A stretch of DNA of 64,000 nucleotides from Mycobacterium sp. 1245111.1. Lineage in GTDB: Bacteria; Actinomycetota; Actinomycetes; Mycobacteriales; Mycobacteriaceae. This document shows, piece after piece, positions 1 through 8,551 of this stretch. Position numbers and translations under genes: made by a program. Within the stretch, counting starts at the first letter, position 1; every line of letters starts with the position of its first letter. The stretch lies in assembly GCF_001673405.1 (NCBI RefSeq), contig NZ_LZLV01000099.1, forward strand, positions 40,864 to 104,863. The letters run 5' to 3'. The notes beneath the pieces are model-generated. The model was given only the letters and a program-made list of their open reading frames with translations. It had not been told where the DNA came from and did no database searches.

Positions 1-2
1 TG

Positions 3-377
3 GCAGCGGACCGACCCGCCTTCAGCGGCCGGTTCAACACCGGCAACGAGGAGTCAGCGCTGCTGGCGCGCGGGTTCCACTACGGCACCGCGCCCGGTGC
101 CCTGGTGATCGGCTGGAACGGTGGCCACACCGCGGTCACGCTGCCCGACGGCACCCCCGTCTCCAGCGGTGAAGGCGGCGGGGTGCGGATCGGCGGTGGT
201 GGCGCCTACCAGCCGCAGTTCAACCACCACATGTACCTGCCGGTGGACGCCGGCGACGCGCCGGCCGATGCCCCGGCTCCTGTCCTGGTAAGCGTGTTGG
301 CCCCCGAGCCGCCCCCGGCGGCGCCGGCGGTCGCCGACGCACCCAATGACGCTCCGGCACCACCGCAAGGCGCCTAA
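3..377 (+). CDS. C-terminal part of a conserved secreted-type protein (5' truncated by window edge)
   Basis: The reading frame is open from the left edge (codon phase starts at base 3) and ends at TAA 375-377, so only the last 124 residues are present. The fragment has a Gly-rich globular part containing GHTAVTLPDGTPVSSGEGG and an AYQPQFNHHMYLPV stretch. It then has a roughly 45-residue Ala/Pro-rich low-complexity tail typical of exported mycobacterial proteins. The GHTA...DGT...GGV pattern recalls C-terminal modules seen in mycobacterial transglycosylase-like and phage tail-associated proteins. This is family memory rather than a computed match. The real start and any catalytic domain lie outside the window, so function is left open. 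Confidence 0.6.
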   Translation, partial: AADRPAFSGRFNTGNEESALLARGFHYGTAPGALVIGWNGGHTAVTLPDGTPVSSGEGGGVRIGGGGAYQPQFNHHMYLPVDAGDAPADAPAPVLVSVLAPEPPPAAPAVADAPNDAPAPPQGA

Positions 378-384
378 GCGCGCG

Positions 385-1632
385 TCAGACTGAAAATCGC
401 TCGCGATAGCGGGCAAAACGGCTGGGCAGATCGTGCTCGTCGAGACCGAACATATCGGCCGACGTCACGATCGAGCCCAGCCGTCCGCGTTGATGGGCGT
501 CCAGATATTCGGCCATCGCGGCGCGGGCCGCATCGGTCAGCGGCTCGTCGGCCAGGGCGTGTATTCGTTCGACGGCACCGAGTTCGTCGGCCATGAACTC
601 GTCGAAGCGGAGGTCGATTGACCGCTCGGCGGGTATGACGTCCCGATTCCGGACAAATGCGTTGAGCATCAACCCCAAGCGGTCGCACCACGATGCCGCG
701 ATCTCGTGCACCGGCACCGGGGAGCGATGCATCCGCGCCGTGTAGGTGATCATCGCCAGCATCGACAGCGCGACCGGAACCGGGTCGCGGTGGGTGCACA
801 CCACGACGACGCCGGGGAACACCGCGTTCAGCACCGGCAGCTGTTCGAGGTGCTGAGGCGACTTCAACAGCCAGCGACGGCCGCCCCTGAGGAACTGCAG
901 CGCTTTCAGCTGCAGCTTGAGGTACTCATATGACGACGTCTGGTCGTGGGCGAGGTAGTAGTCGCGCCAGCGCGGCACATGGGCAAGTGTTTCGAACAGC
1001 ATCGTCGACACGTCGTTGGCCAGTAGCTGGATCTCTTCATGGACGTGCTCGGTGGTCATCTCGTGCATGAGCGGGAAGTACGGCATTGTCGCGTTCATGA
1101 ACTCGACGGCGACGTCCATGCGCGCCTTGCGAGGGTCAGGCTCGATCCCCACCTCGGCCGGCAGAGGGAACGGCTCCACGCTTTCCCAGTAGGGGAGCGT
1201 GCGGAACGTCGGGCCCATGGCGAGCAGGTTGTGCAGATGGGTGGTGCCGGTGCGCGGCAGACCCGCGATGACGACCGGTGCCAGTAGTTCGATGTCGCGA
1301 ATTTCGGGATGGCGGGCAAGCAGGTCGTGCAGCAGTAGTCGATTCTTGAGCAGCTGTAGGACCTGGGCGTGGAGGTTGACGATCCCGGGGCCGTGCAGGC
1401 CGTCGATATCGCGCAGCGCCTCGAGGTAGACGTCGAGGCGTTCCCGGTAGTCATCCGGCCCGAAGTCGGTCAGGCCGGTCTCGGCCGTGGCCTTGGCGTG
1501 CAGCACATCGGCGTCCAGCGGGCACTCCGGCGCCATCGCCCCCATCAGCTCGCGAAGCTGCTCTACCGCCGGGCTGAATCGCGGCACAGCGAGGTCGTCG
1601 AGATGAACGGGCGAGGGTCCGGCATTGGTCAC
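385..1632 (-). CDS. Sulfotransferase family protein
   Basis: A 415-residue protein from a GTG start. Residues 124-131 (GLPRTGTT) form the 5'-phosphosulfate loop that binds PAPS in the sulfotransferase fold, and a later THRDPVPVALSML segment fits the 3'-phosphate-binding region. The central region is rich in His, Trp and Tyr, as in the long actinobacterial sulfotransferase-like family. It would transfer sulfate from PAPS to a hydroxyl or amine of a lipid or small molecule; the acceptor cannot be read from the sequence. It is divergent from the TetR gene at 1661, with start codons only 28 bases apart, so that repressor probably controls both. Family assignment is firm; activity is not shown. 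Confidence 0.8.
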   Translation of the reverse strand: MTNAGPSPVHLDDLAVPRFSPAVEQLRELMGAMAPECPLDADVLHAKATAETGLTDFGPDDYRERLDVYLEALRDIDGLHGPGIVNLHAQVLQLLKNRLLLHDLLARHPEIRDIELLAPVVIAGLPRTGTTHLHNLLAMGPTFRTLPYWESVEPFPLPAEVGIEPDPRKARMDVAVEFMNATMPYFPLMHEMTTEHVHEEIQLLANDVSTMLFETLAHVPRWRDYYLAHDQTSSYEYLKLQLKALQFLRGGRRWLLKSPQHLEQLPVLNAVFPGVVVVCTHRDPVPVALSMLAMITYTARMHRSPVPVHEIAASWCDRLGLMLNAFVRNRDVIPAERSIDLRFDEFMADELGAVERIHALADEPLTDAARAAMAEYLDAHQRGRLGSIVTSADMFGLDEHDLPSRFARYRERFSV

Positions 1633-1653
1633 GGCTAGTTATGTTACTCTGAG

Positions 1654-1661
1654 TTACGTAA
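1654..1661. promoter_or_regulatory. TTACGTAA palindrome in the sulfotransferase/TetR divergent promoter
   Basis: A perfect 8-base palindrome ends on the A of the TetR ATG. A TATGTT hexamer (1640-1645) lies a few bases upstream and could be a -10 box, which would make the TetR transcript nearly leaderless. Position and symmetry suit autoregulation by the adjacent repressor, but this is inference from a short motif. Confidence 0.3.
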
Positions 1662-2236
1662 TGACGACAGAGTTGGGCCGCCCCCGCGACAAGCGCATCG
1701 ACGGCGCGGTGCTGCATTCGACCGTCGAGCTTCTCGCCGAGACCGGCTACGCCGACCTCTCGGTCGACACCATCGCCCGGCGGGCCGGCACCAGCAAACC
1801 CGCGATCTATCGGCGCTGGCCGAGCAAAGCGCACCTGGTGCACGAGGCCGTCTTTCCGATCAGCGACGCCACGGCGCTCCCCGACACCGGCTCGCTGACC
1901 GGAGACGTGCGCGAGATGGTTCGCCGAACCGCCGCGGTGCTGACCACTCCCGCGGCGCGGGCCGCGCTACCCGGCCTGGTCGGCGAGATGGCGGCCGACA
2001 TGACGCTGCACGCGGCCCTGCTGGAGCGTTTCAGCGACATCCTGTCCAGAGGTTTGACCGATCGCCTCGTCGACGCTGTCGCGCGCGGCGAGGTCCGGTC
2101 CGATGTCACCGCCGCCCAGGTGGTCGAGGTCTTGGCCGGCACCACCTTTCTGGCCCTGCTCACCCGGGGCGACCGGCTCGACGAATCATGGGTCGATCGC
2201 ACCGCGGCCCTGATAGCGAGAGGAATCAGCGCATGA
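1661..2236 (+). CDS. TetR/AcrR family transcriptional regulator
   Basis: A 191-residue TetR-type repressor. The helix-turn-helix is at about residues 29-55 (SVDTIARRAGTSKPAIYRRW), followed by a divergent helical ligand-binding domain. The frame extends upstream to a GTG-type start at 1625, but ATG 1661 is chosen because it gives the standard TetR N-terminus and avoids running into the opposing sulfotransferase start. No Shine-Dalgarno is visible, consistent with leaderless translation. Its stop overlaps the next gene's start (ATGA, 2233-2236), so it is translationally coupled to the DUF1214 protein. Probable local repressor of the sulfotransferase and of its own operon; inducer unknown. Confidence 0.85.
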   Translation: MTTELGRPRDKRIDGAVLHSTVELLAETGYADLSVDTIARRAGTSKPAIYRRWPSKAHLVHEAVFPISDATALPDTGSLTGDVREMVRRTAAVLTTPAARAALPGLVGEMAADMTLHAALLERFSDILSRGLTDRLVDAVARGEVRSDVTAAQVVEVLAGTTFLALLTRGDRLDESWVDRTAALIARGISA

Positions 2237-3348
2237 TCGACAGCGAGCATGAGTCCACCGCCGCCTGGCGCGAGTTGATGGAGACGGTGGGCGGGCTGGA
2301 TCGCTCGTTCCTGGAGGGCGACCGCGCCGTCACCGACGACCAGCAGATCGCCGACGGCTATCGAATGCTCGCCAGCACCTTGGGCGTCGCATTCGACACC
2401 TGCCTGTTCGGCGAGCCGAGCCGACCGGTGTTCGTGGCGGTCAACACTCCATTTCGGCGTGACCGCCGTTGGGGCGGTGACAACACGGATGCCTACTACT
2501 ACATCTGTCCGGTCGATCCTGGCCGGCGTTATCGCATCAGCGGCAACCGCGGCGACAGCGTGTACTTCTCGCTGACCGCCTACAACGAACCGTCGCCCGG
2601 CGCCTGGTCGGATCGGATCGTGGCCATCGTGCGCGACGACGATCTCGACATCGACGCGGACGGCAACTTTTCATTCGAGCTCGGGCCCACACCGGGCGCG
2701 GCGATGTTGATGACTCGCGACTATCAGGCTGACCCGCAGACCGGTCGTCCGATCAACTGGCAAATCGAATCGCTTGACGAGCCGGAGCCCGTGCGACACG
2801 GAGATGCCGAGACGGCGGCAAAGCTGCGGGCCGCTGCCACCTGGATGCGAACGATGTTCGCGATAGTCCCGCTGGCCGTGGGTGCACGGGTTGACGAGGC
2901 GCATGCCCTCGGTCATGAGATCGCTCACGCAGCAAACGAATTCGCCGAGCCCTATCAAGTGCCGGACGCCAACTTCGGCTGGTCGGCGCGCGACGCCTGC
3001 TACTCGTACGGCAGCTTCGTACTCAACGATGACGAAGCGTTGGTGATCACTCATCGTCCGCCGCCATGCAGGTTCTGGAACTTGGTGGTGTGGAACCAAT
3101 TCATGGCCACACACGGTGTAACCGACGCGCGTTGCTCGGTCAACGGCCACAGCGCGGTTCCCAACTCGGACAGCTCGGTAACCGTCGTGCTGTCTCGAGG
3201 CATGACGACCCACCCGAATTCGCTGACCACACTTGACTATCCCCGCGGAAACCTGGCCTTCCGATGGTTCCTCACCGATGAGGTTCCCGCCCTGCCGGAG
3301 GTCAAGCTGGTGAAACTGGCGGATGCGCCGACCAGCATCGATTCCTAG
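2233..3348 (+). CDS. DUF1214 domain-containing protein
   Basis: A 371-residue protein started at ATG 2233, which overlaps the TetR stop by four bases. The frame is also open upstream, but the extension only copies TetR coding sequence in another frame. The C-terminal half has the DUF1214 features, such as RFWNLVVWNQFM and a Trp/Tyr-rich beta-sandwich (YPRGNLAFRWF). No signal peptide or membrane helix is seen. DUF1214 proteins are commonly found beside TetR regulators and lipid- or steroid-modifying enzymes in mycobacteria, but their biochemical role is unknown. Coupling to the TetR suggests joint control with the divergent sulfotransferase. Confidence 0.8.
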   Translation: MIDSEHESTAAWRELMETVGGLDRSFLEGDRAVTDDQQIADGYRMLASTLGVAFDTCLFGEPSRPVFVAVNTPFRRDRRWGGDNTDAYYYICPVDPGRRYRISGNRGDSVYFSLTAYNEPSPGAWSDRIVAIVRDDDLDIDADGNFSFELGPTPGAAMLMTRDYQADPQTGRPINWQIESLDEPEPVRHGDAETAAKLRAAATWMRTMFAIVPLAVGARVDEAHALGHEIAHAANEFAEPYQVPDANFGWSARDACYSYGSFVLNDDEALVITHRPPPCRFWNLVVWNQFMATHGVTDARCSVNGHSAVPNSDSSVTVVLSRGMTTHPNSLTTLDYPRGNLAFRWFLTDEVPALPEVKLVKLADAPTSIDS

Positions 3349-3470
3349 CGTTGAATTGTCTTGCTGCCGTGTCGAACTGGTGACGGAACGCCTCTCCCCT
3401 GTTAAGTTTTGGCGCGGCGCGGTGCACTCAGGTTATGTCCAGCGAATTCTTAGTTTGGGGAAACATTTGT

Positions 3471-4232
3471 ATGGGAACCTACTGCCTCATGAATGCGCAT
3501 CGTGTCACTCGTATGTATGGTGCGGCCTCGGCCGCTGTGTGGGGATTCGCGGTCTCGGCTCTTCCGATCGCCGTCGCCCCGTCGGCATCCGCCCAGCCAT
3601 GTCCCGATACTCAGGTGGTTTTCGCGCGCGGCACAGGTGAGGATCCGGGCGTTGGGCCGACGGGACAGGCGTTCATCGATGCCCTGCGTGATCGGCTACC
3701 GGGAAGGTCGCTGGACGTCTACGCGGTGAACTACCCCGCGAGCGATCAGTGGTCGACCGGCCTCGACGGCATCCGGGATGCCGGCGCGCACGTCGTGTCG
3801 GAGGCCAACACGTGCCCCAACACCAAGATGGTGCTTGGTGGCTATTCGCAGGGCGCAGCGGTCGCCGGGTTCGTCACGTCCCCCGCCGTTCCGGACTCCG
3901 TACCCAAGGACGTCGATCCAGCGACCATCCCCAAGCCGCTGGATCCGTCCGTCGCGAATCATGTTGCGGCGGTGGTGCTGTTCGGCACGCCAAACGTGCG
4001 GGCGATGGACTTCCTCGGCCAGCCTCAGCTGGTGATCGGGCCGTTGTACAAGGCCAAGACCATCGAGGTGTGCGCGCCCGAAGACCCGGTGTGCTCCGAA
4101 GGCGTGAATTTCGCCGCGCACAACAGCTACGTCGACGACGGCAGCGTCATCGCCCAGGGAGCCGACTTCGCCGCAAGCCATCTACAGGGAACCGGCGGCG
4201 CGCCCTCGCCCCGTGGCGGATTTGGGAACTGA
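3471..4232 (+). CDS. Cutinase family secreted serine esterase
   Basis: About 253 residues. ATG 3471 is preceded by GGGGAAA at 3457-3463, giving good spacing; ATGs at 3489 and 3513 are alternatives. A signal peptide with a hydrophobic core runs to about residue 41 and probably ends after SASA, before QPCPD. Counting from 3471, the catalytic triad is Ser126 in GYSQG, Asp205 in CAPEDPVC and His217 in AAHNSY. Four mature cysteines can form the two usual disulfides. Mycobacterial cutinase-like proteins are exported esterases, phospholipases or thioesterases acting on acyl lipids rather than plant cutin. The gene converges on the P450 with a 5-base gap. Confidence 0.9.
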   Translation: MGTYCLMNAHRVTRMYGAASAAVWGFAVSALPIAVAPSASAQPCPDTQVVFARGTGEDPGVGPTGQAFIDALRDRLPGRSLDVYAVNYPASDQWSTGLDGIRDAGAHVVSEANTCPNTKMVLGGYSQGAAVAGFVTSPAVPDSVPKDVDPATIPKPLDPSVANHVAAVVLFGTPNVRAMDFLGQPQLVIGPLYKAKTIEVCAPEDPVCSEGVNFAAHNSYVDDGSVIAQGADFAASHLQGTGGAPSPRGGFGN

Positions 4233-4237
4233 GCCCG

Positions 4238-5455
4238 CTACCGCGCTACGACCGCCAATTCGAGGTGCTCGAGACGGCGGACCAGCAGACTAGGTAACCA
4301 CCGTCCTGTCCGCGCGACCGTGATCTCGGCTGTGCGGTCGAGTAGCTGACGCAGAACAATCCGTGTCTCGAGGCGAGCAAGGGCAGCACCGACACAGAAG
4401 TGGGCGCCTTTGCCGAAGGCGATGTGCCCCTTGGCCGATGCGCGGTCGAGCCGGAACTTGTCTGGTTCATCGAAGTGGGCGGGATCGCGGTTGGCTGCGC
4501 CCCACAAGAGGATGAGATGCGAGCCGGCGGGCAAGTCGGTCCCGCACAGAGAGGTGTCCGTCGCGACATGCCGGTAGTGGCCGCGGAATGGCGGTTCATA
4601 TCGCAGGACCTCGTCGATGAATGGGTCCAGCAAGTCCGGGCTTTCGCGAAGCCGTCGCTGGACGTCGGCTCGGCTAGCCAGGATCCAGGTTGCGGACCCG
4701 AGCAGTGAGCCGGTCGACTCACCGCCGGCCGCGAACAGCGTGGCCATGATCGACAGCGCCACCACCTCATCCAATTCGCCCGCCGCGCAAGCGATAGCGA
4801 GGCCGCCCATCAAATCGTCCCGCGGGTTGGCCCGGGCCCGCGCGAAATGGTCGGTGACGTAACCCAACAGCTCCATCACCGATGCCCCGGCGGCCTCGAG
4901 TTGGTCGGCAGAGACCAGGCCCTCGAGCAACTGTGTCCCCGCATATCCCCATTCGACGAGTTTGTCGGCGTCCGCCTCGGGCACGCCGATGAGCCGGGCG
5001 ACGACGAGCATCGGCAGCCGATTGGCAACGGAATCCATCCATTCGATCCGGCTGTCGTGCACCCCGTCGGTCCACAGCCGTTCAGCCGTCTGGGAAACGA
5101 AGGTCTCGAGCGCCTGGACCTTCTTGGCCGACAGATGCGGAACCAGCAGTTTGCGGTGCGCCGCGTGTGCGGGGTCGTCCGCGACGGCTAGTGCGTGAGA
5201 TGGATCGCCGAGCGGTGCCATGGTGAACGGCGCGACCGTACCGTCCGGCTGGTACACCATGGTCGCGGTCAGGTTCGACGAGAAATCGTCGACGCGGGCG
5301 ATGGCTTCGACGACCGCGTCCCAACCGGAGACCGCGTAGAAGTCGGAATCTCCGATCCGACGAACCGCACCGCCGGCCCGCATCCGCGCGTACAGCGGAT
5401 AGGGGTCTTGAAGAGAGTCGGCCTCGAACAATTCGATGGGATTGCCTGCGGTCAT
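4238..5455 (-). CDS. Cytochrome P450, CYP144-like
   Basis: A 405-residue P450 from ATG 5455; a TTG at 5491 would add 12 residues. Visible signatures are the I-helix AGGEST (243-248), the K-helix EVLR (282-285) and the heme loop FGKGAHFCVG with Cys354 as thiolate ligand. Several stretches, such as RGHYRHV and LLWGAANRDPAHF, match my recollection of M. tuberculosis CYP144A1 (Rv1777). The divergent TetR next door matches Rv1776c in size and position. It would need a ferredoxin and reductase from elsewhere. The physiological substrate of CYP144 is unknown. Start choice follows the N-terminus of the short CYP144A1 form. Confidence 0.87.
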   Translation of the reverse strand: MTAGNPIELFEADSLQDPYPLYARMRAGGAVRRIGDSDFYAVSGWDAVVEAIARVDDFSSNLTATMVYQPDGTVAPFTMAPLGDPSHALAVADDPAHAAHRKLLVPHLSAKKVQALETFVSQTAERLWTDGVHDSRIEWMDSVANRLPMLVVARLIGVPEADADKLVEWGYAGTQLLEGLVSADQLEAAGASVMELLGYVTDHFARARANPRDDLMGGLAIACAAGELDEVVALSIMATLFAAGGESTGSLLGSATWILASRADVQRRLRESPDLLDPFIDEVLRYEPPFRGHYRHVATDTSLCGTDLPAGSHLILLWGAANRDPAHFDEPDKFRLDRASAKGHIAFGKGAHFCVGAALARLETRIVLRQLLDRTAEITVARTGRWLPSLLVRRLEHLELAVVAR

Positions 5456-5649
5456 GTGTCCAGGCTGAGCCGGTAGCGCGAACGGCGTCAACGCCGCCGG
5501 GCGAGGTTGAAACTAGCGTCGAGCGGCCAGGACCGGGCATTGTCTCACCGCGCCAAACGGACCTGGGTCTACGATGAGAAGAACCTGTCGAAATGTCTCA
5601 GATCTAAGAATGGCGCTCGAACGGTCTCGCGCGCGCTTGGAGGTGTGCG

Positions 5650-6201
5650 ATGCCCCGTGACGACTGGTTGGTCGGCGGTGACCGCCGAGGAATCGCGGCC
5701 GAACGCATCTATGACGCTGCCACCGAGCTCATCACTCGAGACGGGCCGGACGCGTTCGACATCGACACCTTGGCGGCGCGTGTTCACTGCTCGCGCGCGA
5801 CCATTTACCGCTACGCGGGCGGCAAGGCGCAGATCCGCGACGCAGTGGTGGCCCGTTCCGCCGCCCGCATCGTCGAACAAGTGCGGGTGGCCGTCCAGGA
5901 TCTAGACGGCCCGGAGCGCGTCGTCACGGCGATTACGGTGGCGCTCAGGCTGATCCGCGCTGATCCGTTGAGCCGGCCGATGTTCAGTTCGGTTCGCGCC
6001 AACGACGTGGTATGGCTGACGGGTTCACCGTTGCTCGCGGGGTTCGCGACCGAACTCACCGGCCTGACGGACAGTGATCCGCAGGCCGCGCTGTGGGTGG
6101 TCCGGGTGGTGATGTCGCTGCTGTACTGGCCGGTCGGTGACGACGCCGCCGAGCTCGAAGTGGTGCGACGATTCGTCGCGCCGGCGTTCGTCGTGGACTA
6201 G
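5650..6201 (+). CDS. TetR family regulator, Rv1776c-like
   Basis: A 183-residue TetR-like repressor with a helix-turn-helix around residues 36-62 (DTLAARVHCSRATIYRYAGG) and a compact C-terminal domain. It is divergent from the CYP144-like gene across about 190 bases, the same arrangement as Rv1776c and Rv1777 in M. tuberculosis. That makes it the probable local regulator of the P450. The dihydrodipicolinate-reductase-like gene begins 45 bases downstream on the same strand and may be co-transcribed. Start is the first ATG that leaves a full N-terminal arm; an upstream frame overlap makes ATG 5650 the earliest option. Confidence 0.8.
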   Translation: MPRDDWLVGGDRRGIAAERIYDAATELITRDGPDAFDIDTLAARVHCSRATIYRYAGGKAQIRDAVVARSAARIVEQVRVAVQDLDGPERVVTAITVALRLIRADPLSRPMFSSVRANDVVWLTGSPLLAGFATELTGLTDSDPQAALWVVRVVMSLLYWPVGDDAAELEVVRRFVAPAFVVD

Positions 6202-6246
6202 CGTCGAGGGCGGTCTGTCGCGCGCATCCACGGATGGAGAACATCA

Positions 6247-7353
6247 ATGGCGATCCAAGTCGCCCACGTCGCCACCGGAAACGTCGGTCGGCTGGCGCTG
6301 ATCGAGTTGATCACCAATCCGCGATTCGAGCTGATCGGGCTGTGCGTTTCGACGCCGGAAAAGGTTGGCAGGGACGCCGGCGAACTCGCCGGCCTGGATG
6401 TATCCACCGGGATCGCGGCCGTCGACAACCTGGATGCGCTAATCGCCGGTCGGCCGGAGTGCATCGTCTACTGCGCGATGGGTGATACGCGTTTGCCCGA
6501 CGCGATGGCCGACGTCATGCGCATCTTGGCCGCCGGTATCAACGTGGTCGGCTCGTCCCCGGGGCTGTTGCAATATCCCTGGGGTGTGATGCCTGAGAAG
6601 TACATACAACGCGTAGAAGACGCTGCGCAACAGGGTAATTCGAGCATGTTTATCAGCGGCGTCGACCCCGGGTTCGTCAACGACCTGATTCCGCTCGCGC
6701 TTGCCAGCACCTGTCAGCGCATCGAACAGGTGCGCTGCATGGAGATCCACGACTACGCGTCGTATGACGGCGCAGAAGTCATGCATTACATGGGATTCGC
6801 CAGGCCGATGGACGAGATTCCGATGCTGCTGCAACCGGGCGTACTCAGCATCGCCTGGGGCACCGCGATCAGGCAGCTCGCGGCCGGCCTGGGCATCGAA
6901 GTCGACGAGATCACTGAGTCGTATCAGCGCGAACCGGCGCCGGAGGACTTCGATATCGCCGTCGGCCGGGTGGCCAAGGGCACCCTGGCCGCCCTGCAGT
7001 TCGAGATCCGCGGCATGGTCGACGGCCACCCGGCGATCGTCATCGAGCACATCACCCGACTGAGGCCCGATCTGCGGCCGGACCTGCCGCAGCCTGCCGC
7101 GGGTGGCGGCTCCTACCGTGTCGAGATCACCGGTGAGCCCTCGTATGCGGTCGACATCGTGCCGAGCAGTCGATTCGGCGACCACAACCAGGCCGCAATT
7201 TGCGGCGCCGCGGGGCGGATCGTCAACGCCATTCCGGCCGTGATCGCGGCACCACCCGGCATCAGGACGACACTAGATCTGCCGTTCATCACCGGAAGCG
7301 GACTGTACGCCCGCGACGTGGTCGGCGCGGGCGAGGTAGCCCAAAGTCACTGA
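6247..7353 (+). CDS. Dihydrodipicolinate reductase-like NAD(P)-dependent oxidoreductase
   Basis: A 368-residue protein with an N-terminal Rossmann motif (VAHVATGNVGRLAL; G-N-V-G after beta-1) and the overall pattern of the dihydrodipicolinate reductase / diaminopentanoate dehydrogenase family that is multicopy in mycobacteria. This is not DapB itself, which is shorter (about 245 residues) and lies in the lysine pathway. In this expanded family substrates are mostly unassigned; reduction or deamination of a small amino or imino compound, or a role in lipid or sterol metabolism, is possible. A strong hairpin terminator follows 13 bases after the stop. Confidence 0.75.
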   Translation: MAIQVAHVATGNVGRLALIELITNPRFELIGLCVSTPEKVGRDAGELAGLDVSTGIAAVDNLDALIAGRPECIVYCAMGDTRLPDAMADVMRILAAGINVVGSSPGLLQYPWGVMPEKYIQRVEDAAQQGNSSMFISGVDPGFVNDLIPLALASTCQRIEQVRCMEIHDYASYDGAEVMHYMGFARPMDEIPMLLQPGVLSIAWGTAIRQLAAGLGIEVDEITESYQREPAPEDFDIAVGRVAKGTLAALQFEIRGMVDGHPAIVIEHITRLRPDLRPDLPQPAAGGGSYRVEITGEPSYAVDIVPSSRFGDHNQAAICGAAGRIVNAIPAVIAAPPGIRTTLDLPFITGSGLYARDVVGAGEVAQSH

Positions 7354-7366
7354 TAGCCAACCAAAA

Positions 7367-7396
7367 CGGCCCGGCCTGATTTACCAGGCCGGGCCG
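7367..7396. terminator. Bidirectional hairpin terminator
   Basis: A perfect 12-bp GC-rich stem (arms 7367-7378 and 7385-7396) with a 6-base loop sits between two convergent genes ending at 7353 and 7410. There is no real T-tract, which is usual for mycobacterial intrinsic terminators. Confidence 0.65.
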
Positions 7397-7409
7397 CTCG
7401 TGCACGCAA

Positions 7410-7646
7410 CTACTGGTGTTCCTGCTGACGCTTCTCGGCGGCGTCCGCGCCGGCGCGTGCCGACTCGGCCTCGGCTTCCTTCTTCGCCGCATCGCGCTCG
7501 GCATCGGCCTTGTCTTGCTGCGCCTGTCCTTCGCGCACGACATCGTCACGACCGATGACGGATCCGCCGACTTCCTTTACTTTCCCCTTGACGCCTTCCA
7601 CCGCGCCCTTCACGGCTTCTTCAGGTCCGCTCTTCTGATCCCCCAT
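7410..7646 (-). CDS. CsbD family stress-response protein
   Basis: A 78-residue hydrophilic protein from ATG 7646, preceded by a good GAAAGGA ribosome site about 7 bases upstream; the longer open frame to 7733 is ignored. The N-terminal half has the CsbD pattern of repeated K-G-x-V-K/E-G turns (EAVKGAVEGVKGKVKEVGGS). The rest is an Ala/Glu/Lys-rich predicted helix. CsbD-like proteins are general-stress proteins, often under alternative sigma factors, with unknown biochemical action. It converges on the preceding oxidoreductase gene and shares the hairpin terminator. Confidence 0.8.
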   Translation of the reverse strand: MGDQKSGPEEAVKGAVEGVKGKVKEVGGSVIGRDDVVREGQAQQDKADAERDAAKKEAEAESARAGADAAEKRQQEHQ

Positions 7647-7933
7647 GGATCTTTCCTTTCGTCTGTGGTGAACACACTGCTTACCTCTGCGAATCGGGCG
7701 CCACCCACCAGTTGGGCTGTGCGGTGAGCACATTGGCGCGCGTGAGCGGCCACCCGTTGCTCATTCGCACTCAGTGGCTTCCCGAGAGGGCATCCGGCCA
7801 AACACCGCAGCACCGGCTTCCCTCGCCGCGGTGCCCTGGTCAGGGGTTTCGGCAGTCGAGCCGGACGACCGAGCGGCACCTCGCAGGGCTCTGGGATACG
7901 GTTTCGGTTAACTCAACGTAAAAGGAGCTGTGT

Positions 7934-8521
7934 GTGATGAGGATTCCGCCGCCGGTGATAGCCGCAATGGCGATCGCGGCGACGCTGGTAGGCGTGTCGG
8001 CCGCGGGCTGCAGCAGCGCATCGAAGCCGTCGACGCCGGCCCCAGGGGCCACTACCACCACACGCCCGGCGATCAGCGACTACACCACGCTGTTGATCAA
8101 GGCCAGCGACATCAAAGCCCCCGATGCCTTTACCGCCGGTCCGGCCACCAAGGATCCCAACGGCCAGCAGGGTGCCACCGTCACGTTCACCGACGCCGAC
8201 CACAGCCACTCGATCGTCGACACCATAACGATTCTGCCGGATATCGAAGCCGCCGCCAGTGCGCTCGACTCGGCCAAGTCCACGCACCGCGAAGCCCTTC
8301 AAGCCAAGTCGCTGCGCGTTGAAGTCGGCGTGGGGGGCGTGACGGTCACCGGCCTGTCGCCGGATCACTCCAAGGGCGTGACGGTGTTGCTGTTCACCGA
8401 AGGCAAGGCGTTGGTCACGATGGAATTCGACGGACCCTCTTTTGCACTGGCACCCCAAGATTTCGTCACCGATGTCGGCCAAAAGCAGGACGAGGTGATC
8501 AAACAAGCGCTAGGGAGCTGA
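7934..8521 (+). CDS. Putative lipoprotein
   Basis: A 195-residue protein starting at GTG 7934 or ATG 7937, with AAAGGAG at 7921-7927 as ribosome site. A hydrophobic signal segment (VIAAMAIAATLVGV) leads to a VSAAGC lipobox with Cys26 as the lipidation site; the -3 position is Ala, slightly off consensus. A Ser/Thr/Pro-rich spacer precedes a globular domain starting around ISDYTTLLIKASDI. This layout is common among mycobacterial surface lipoproteins of the Lpr/Lpq type. No catalytic motif is recognised. Confidence 0.75.
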   Translation: MMRIPPPVIAAMAIAATLVGVSAAGCSSASKPSTPAPGATTTTRPAISDYTTLLIKASDIKAPDAFTAGPATKDPNGQQGATVTFTDADHSHSIVDTITILPDIEAAASALDSAKSTHREALQAKSLRVEVGVGGVTVTGLSPDHSKGVTVLLFTEGKALVTMEFDGPSFALAPQDFVTDVGQKQDEVIKQALGS

Positions 8522-8551
8522 CCACCCGGCGGTTGGGGATCCGATTGCCAA

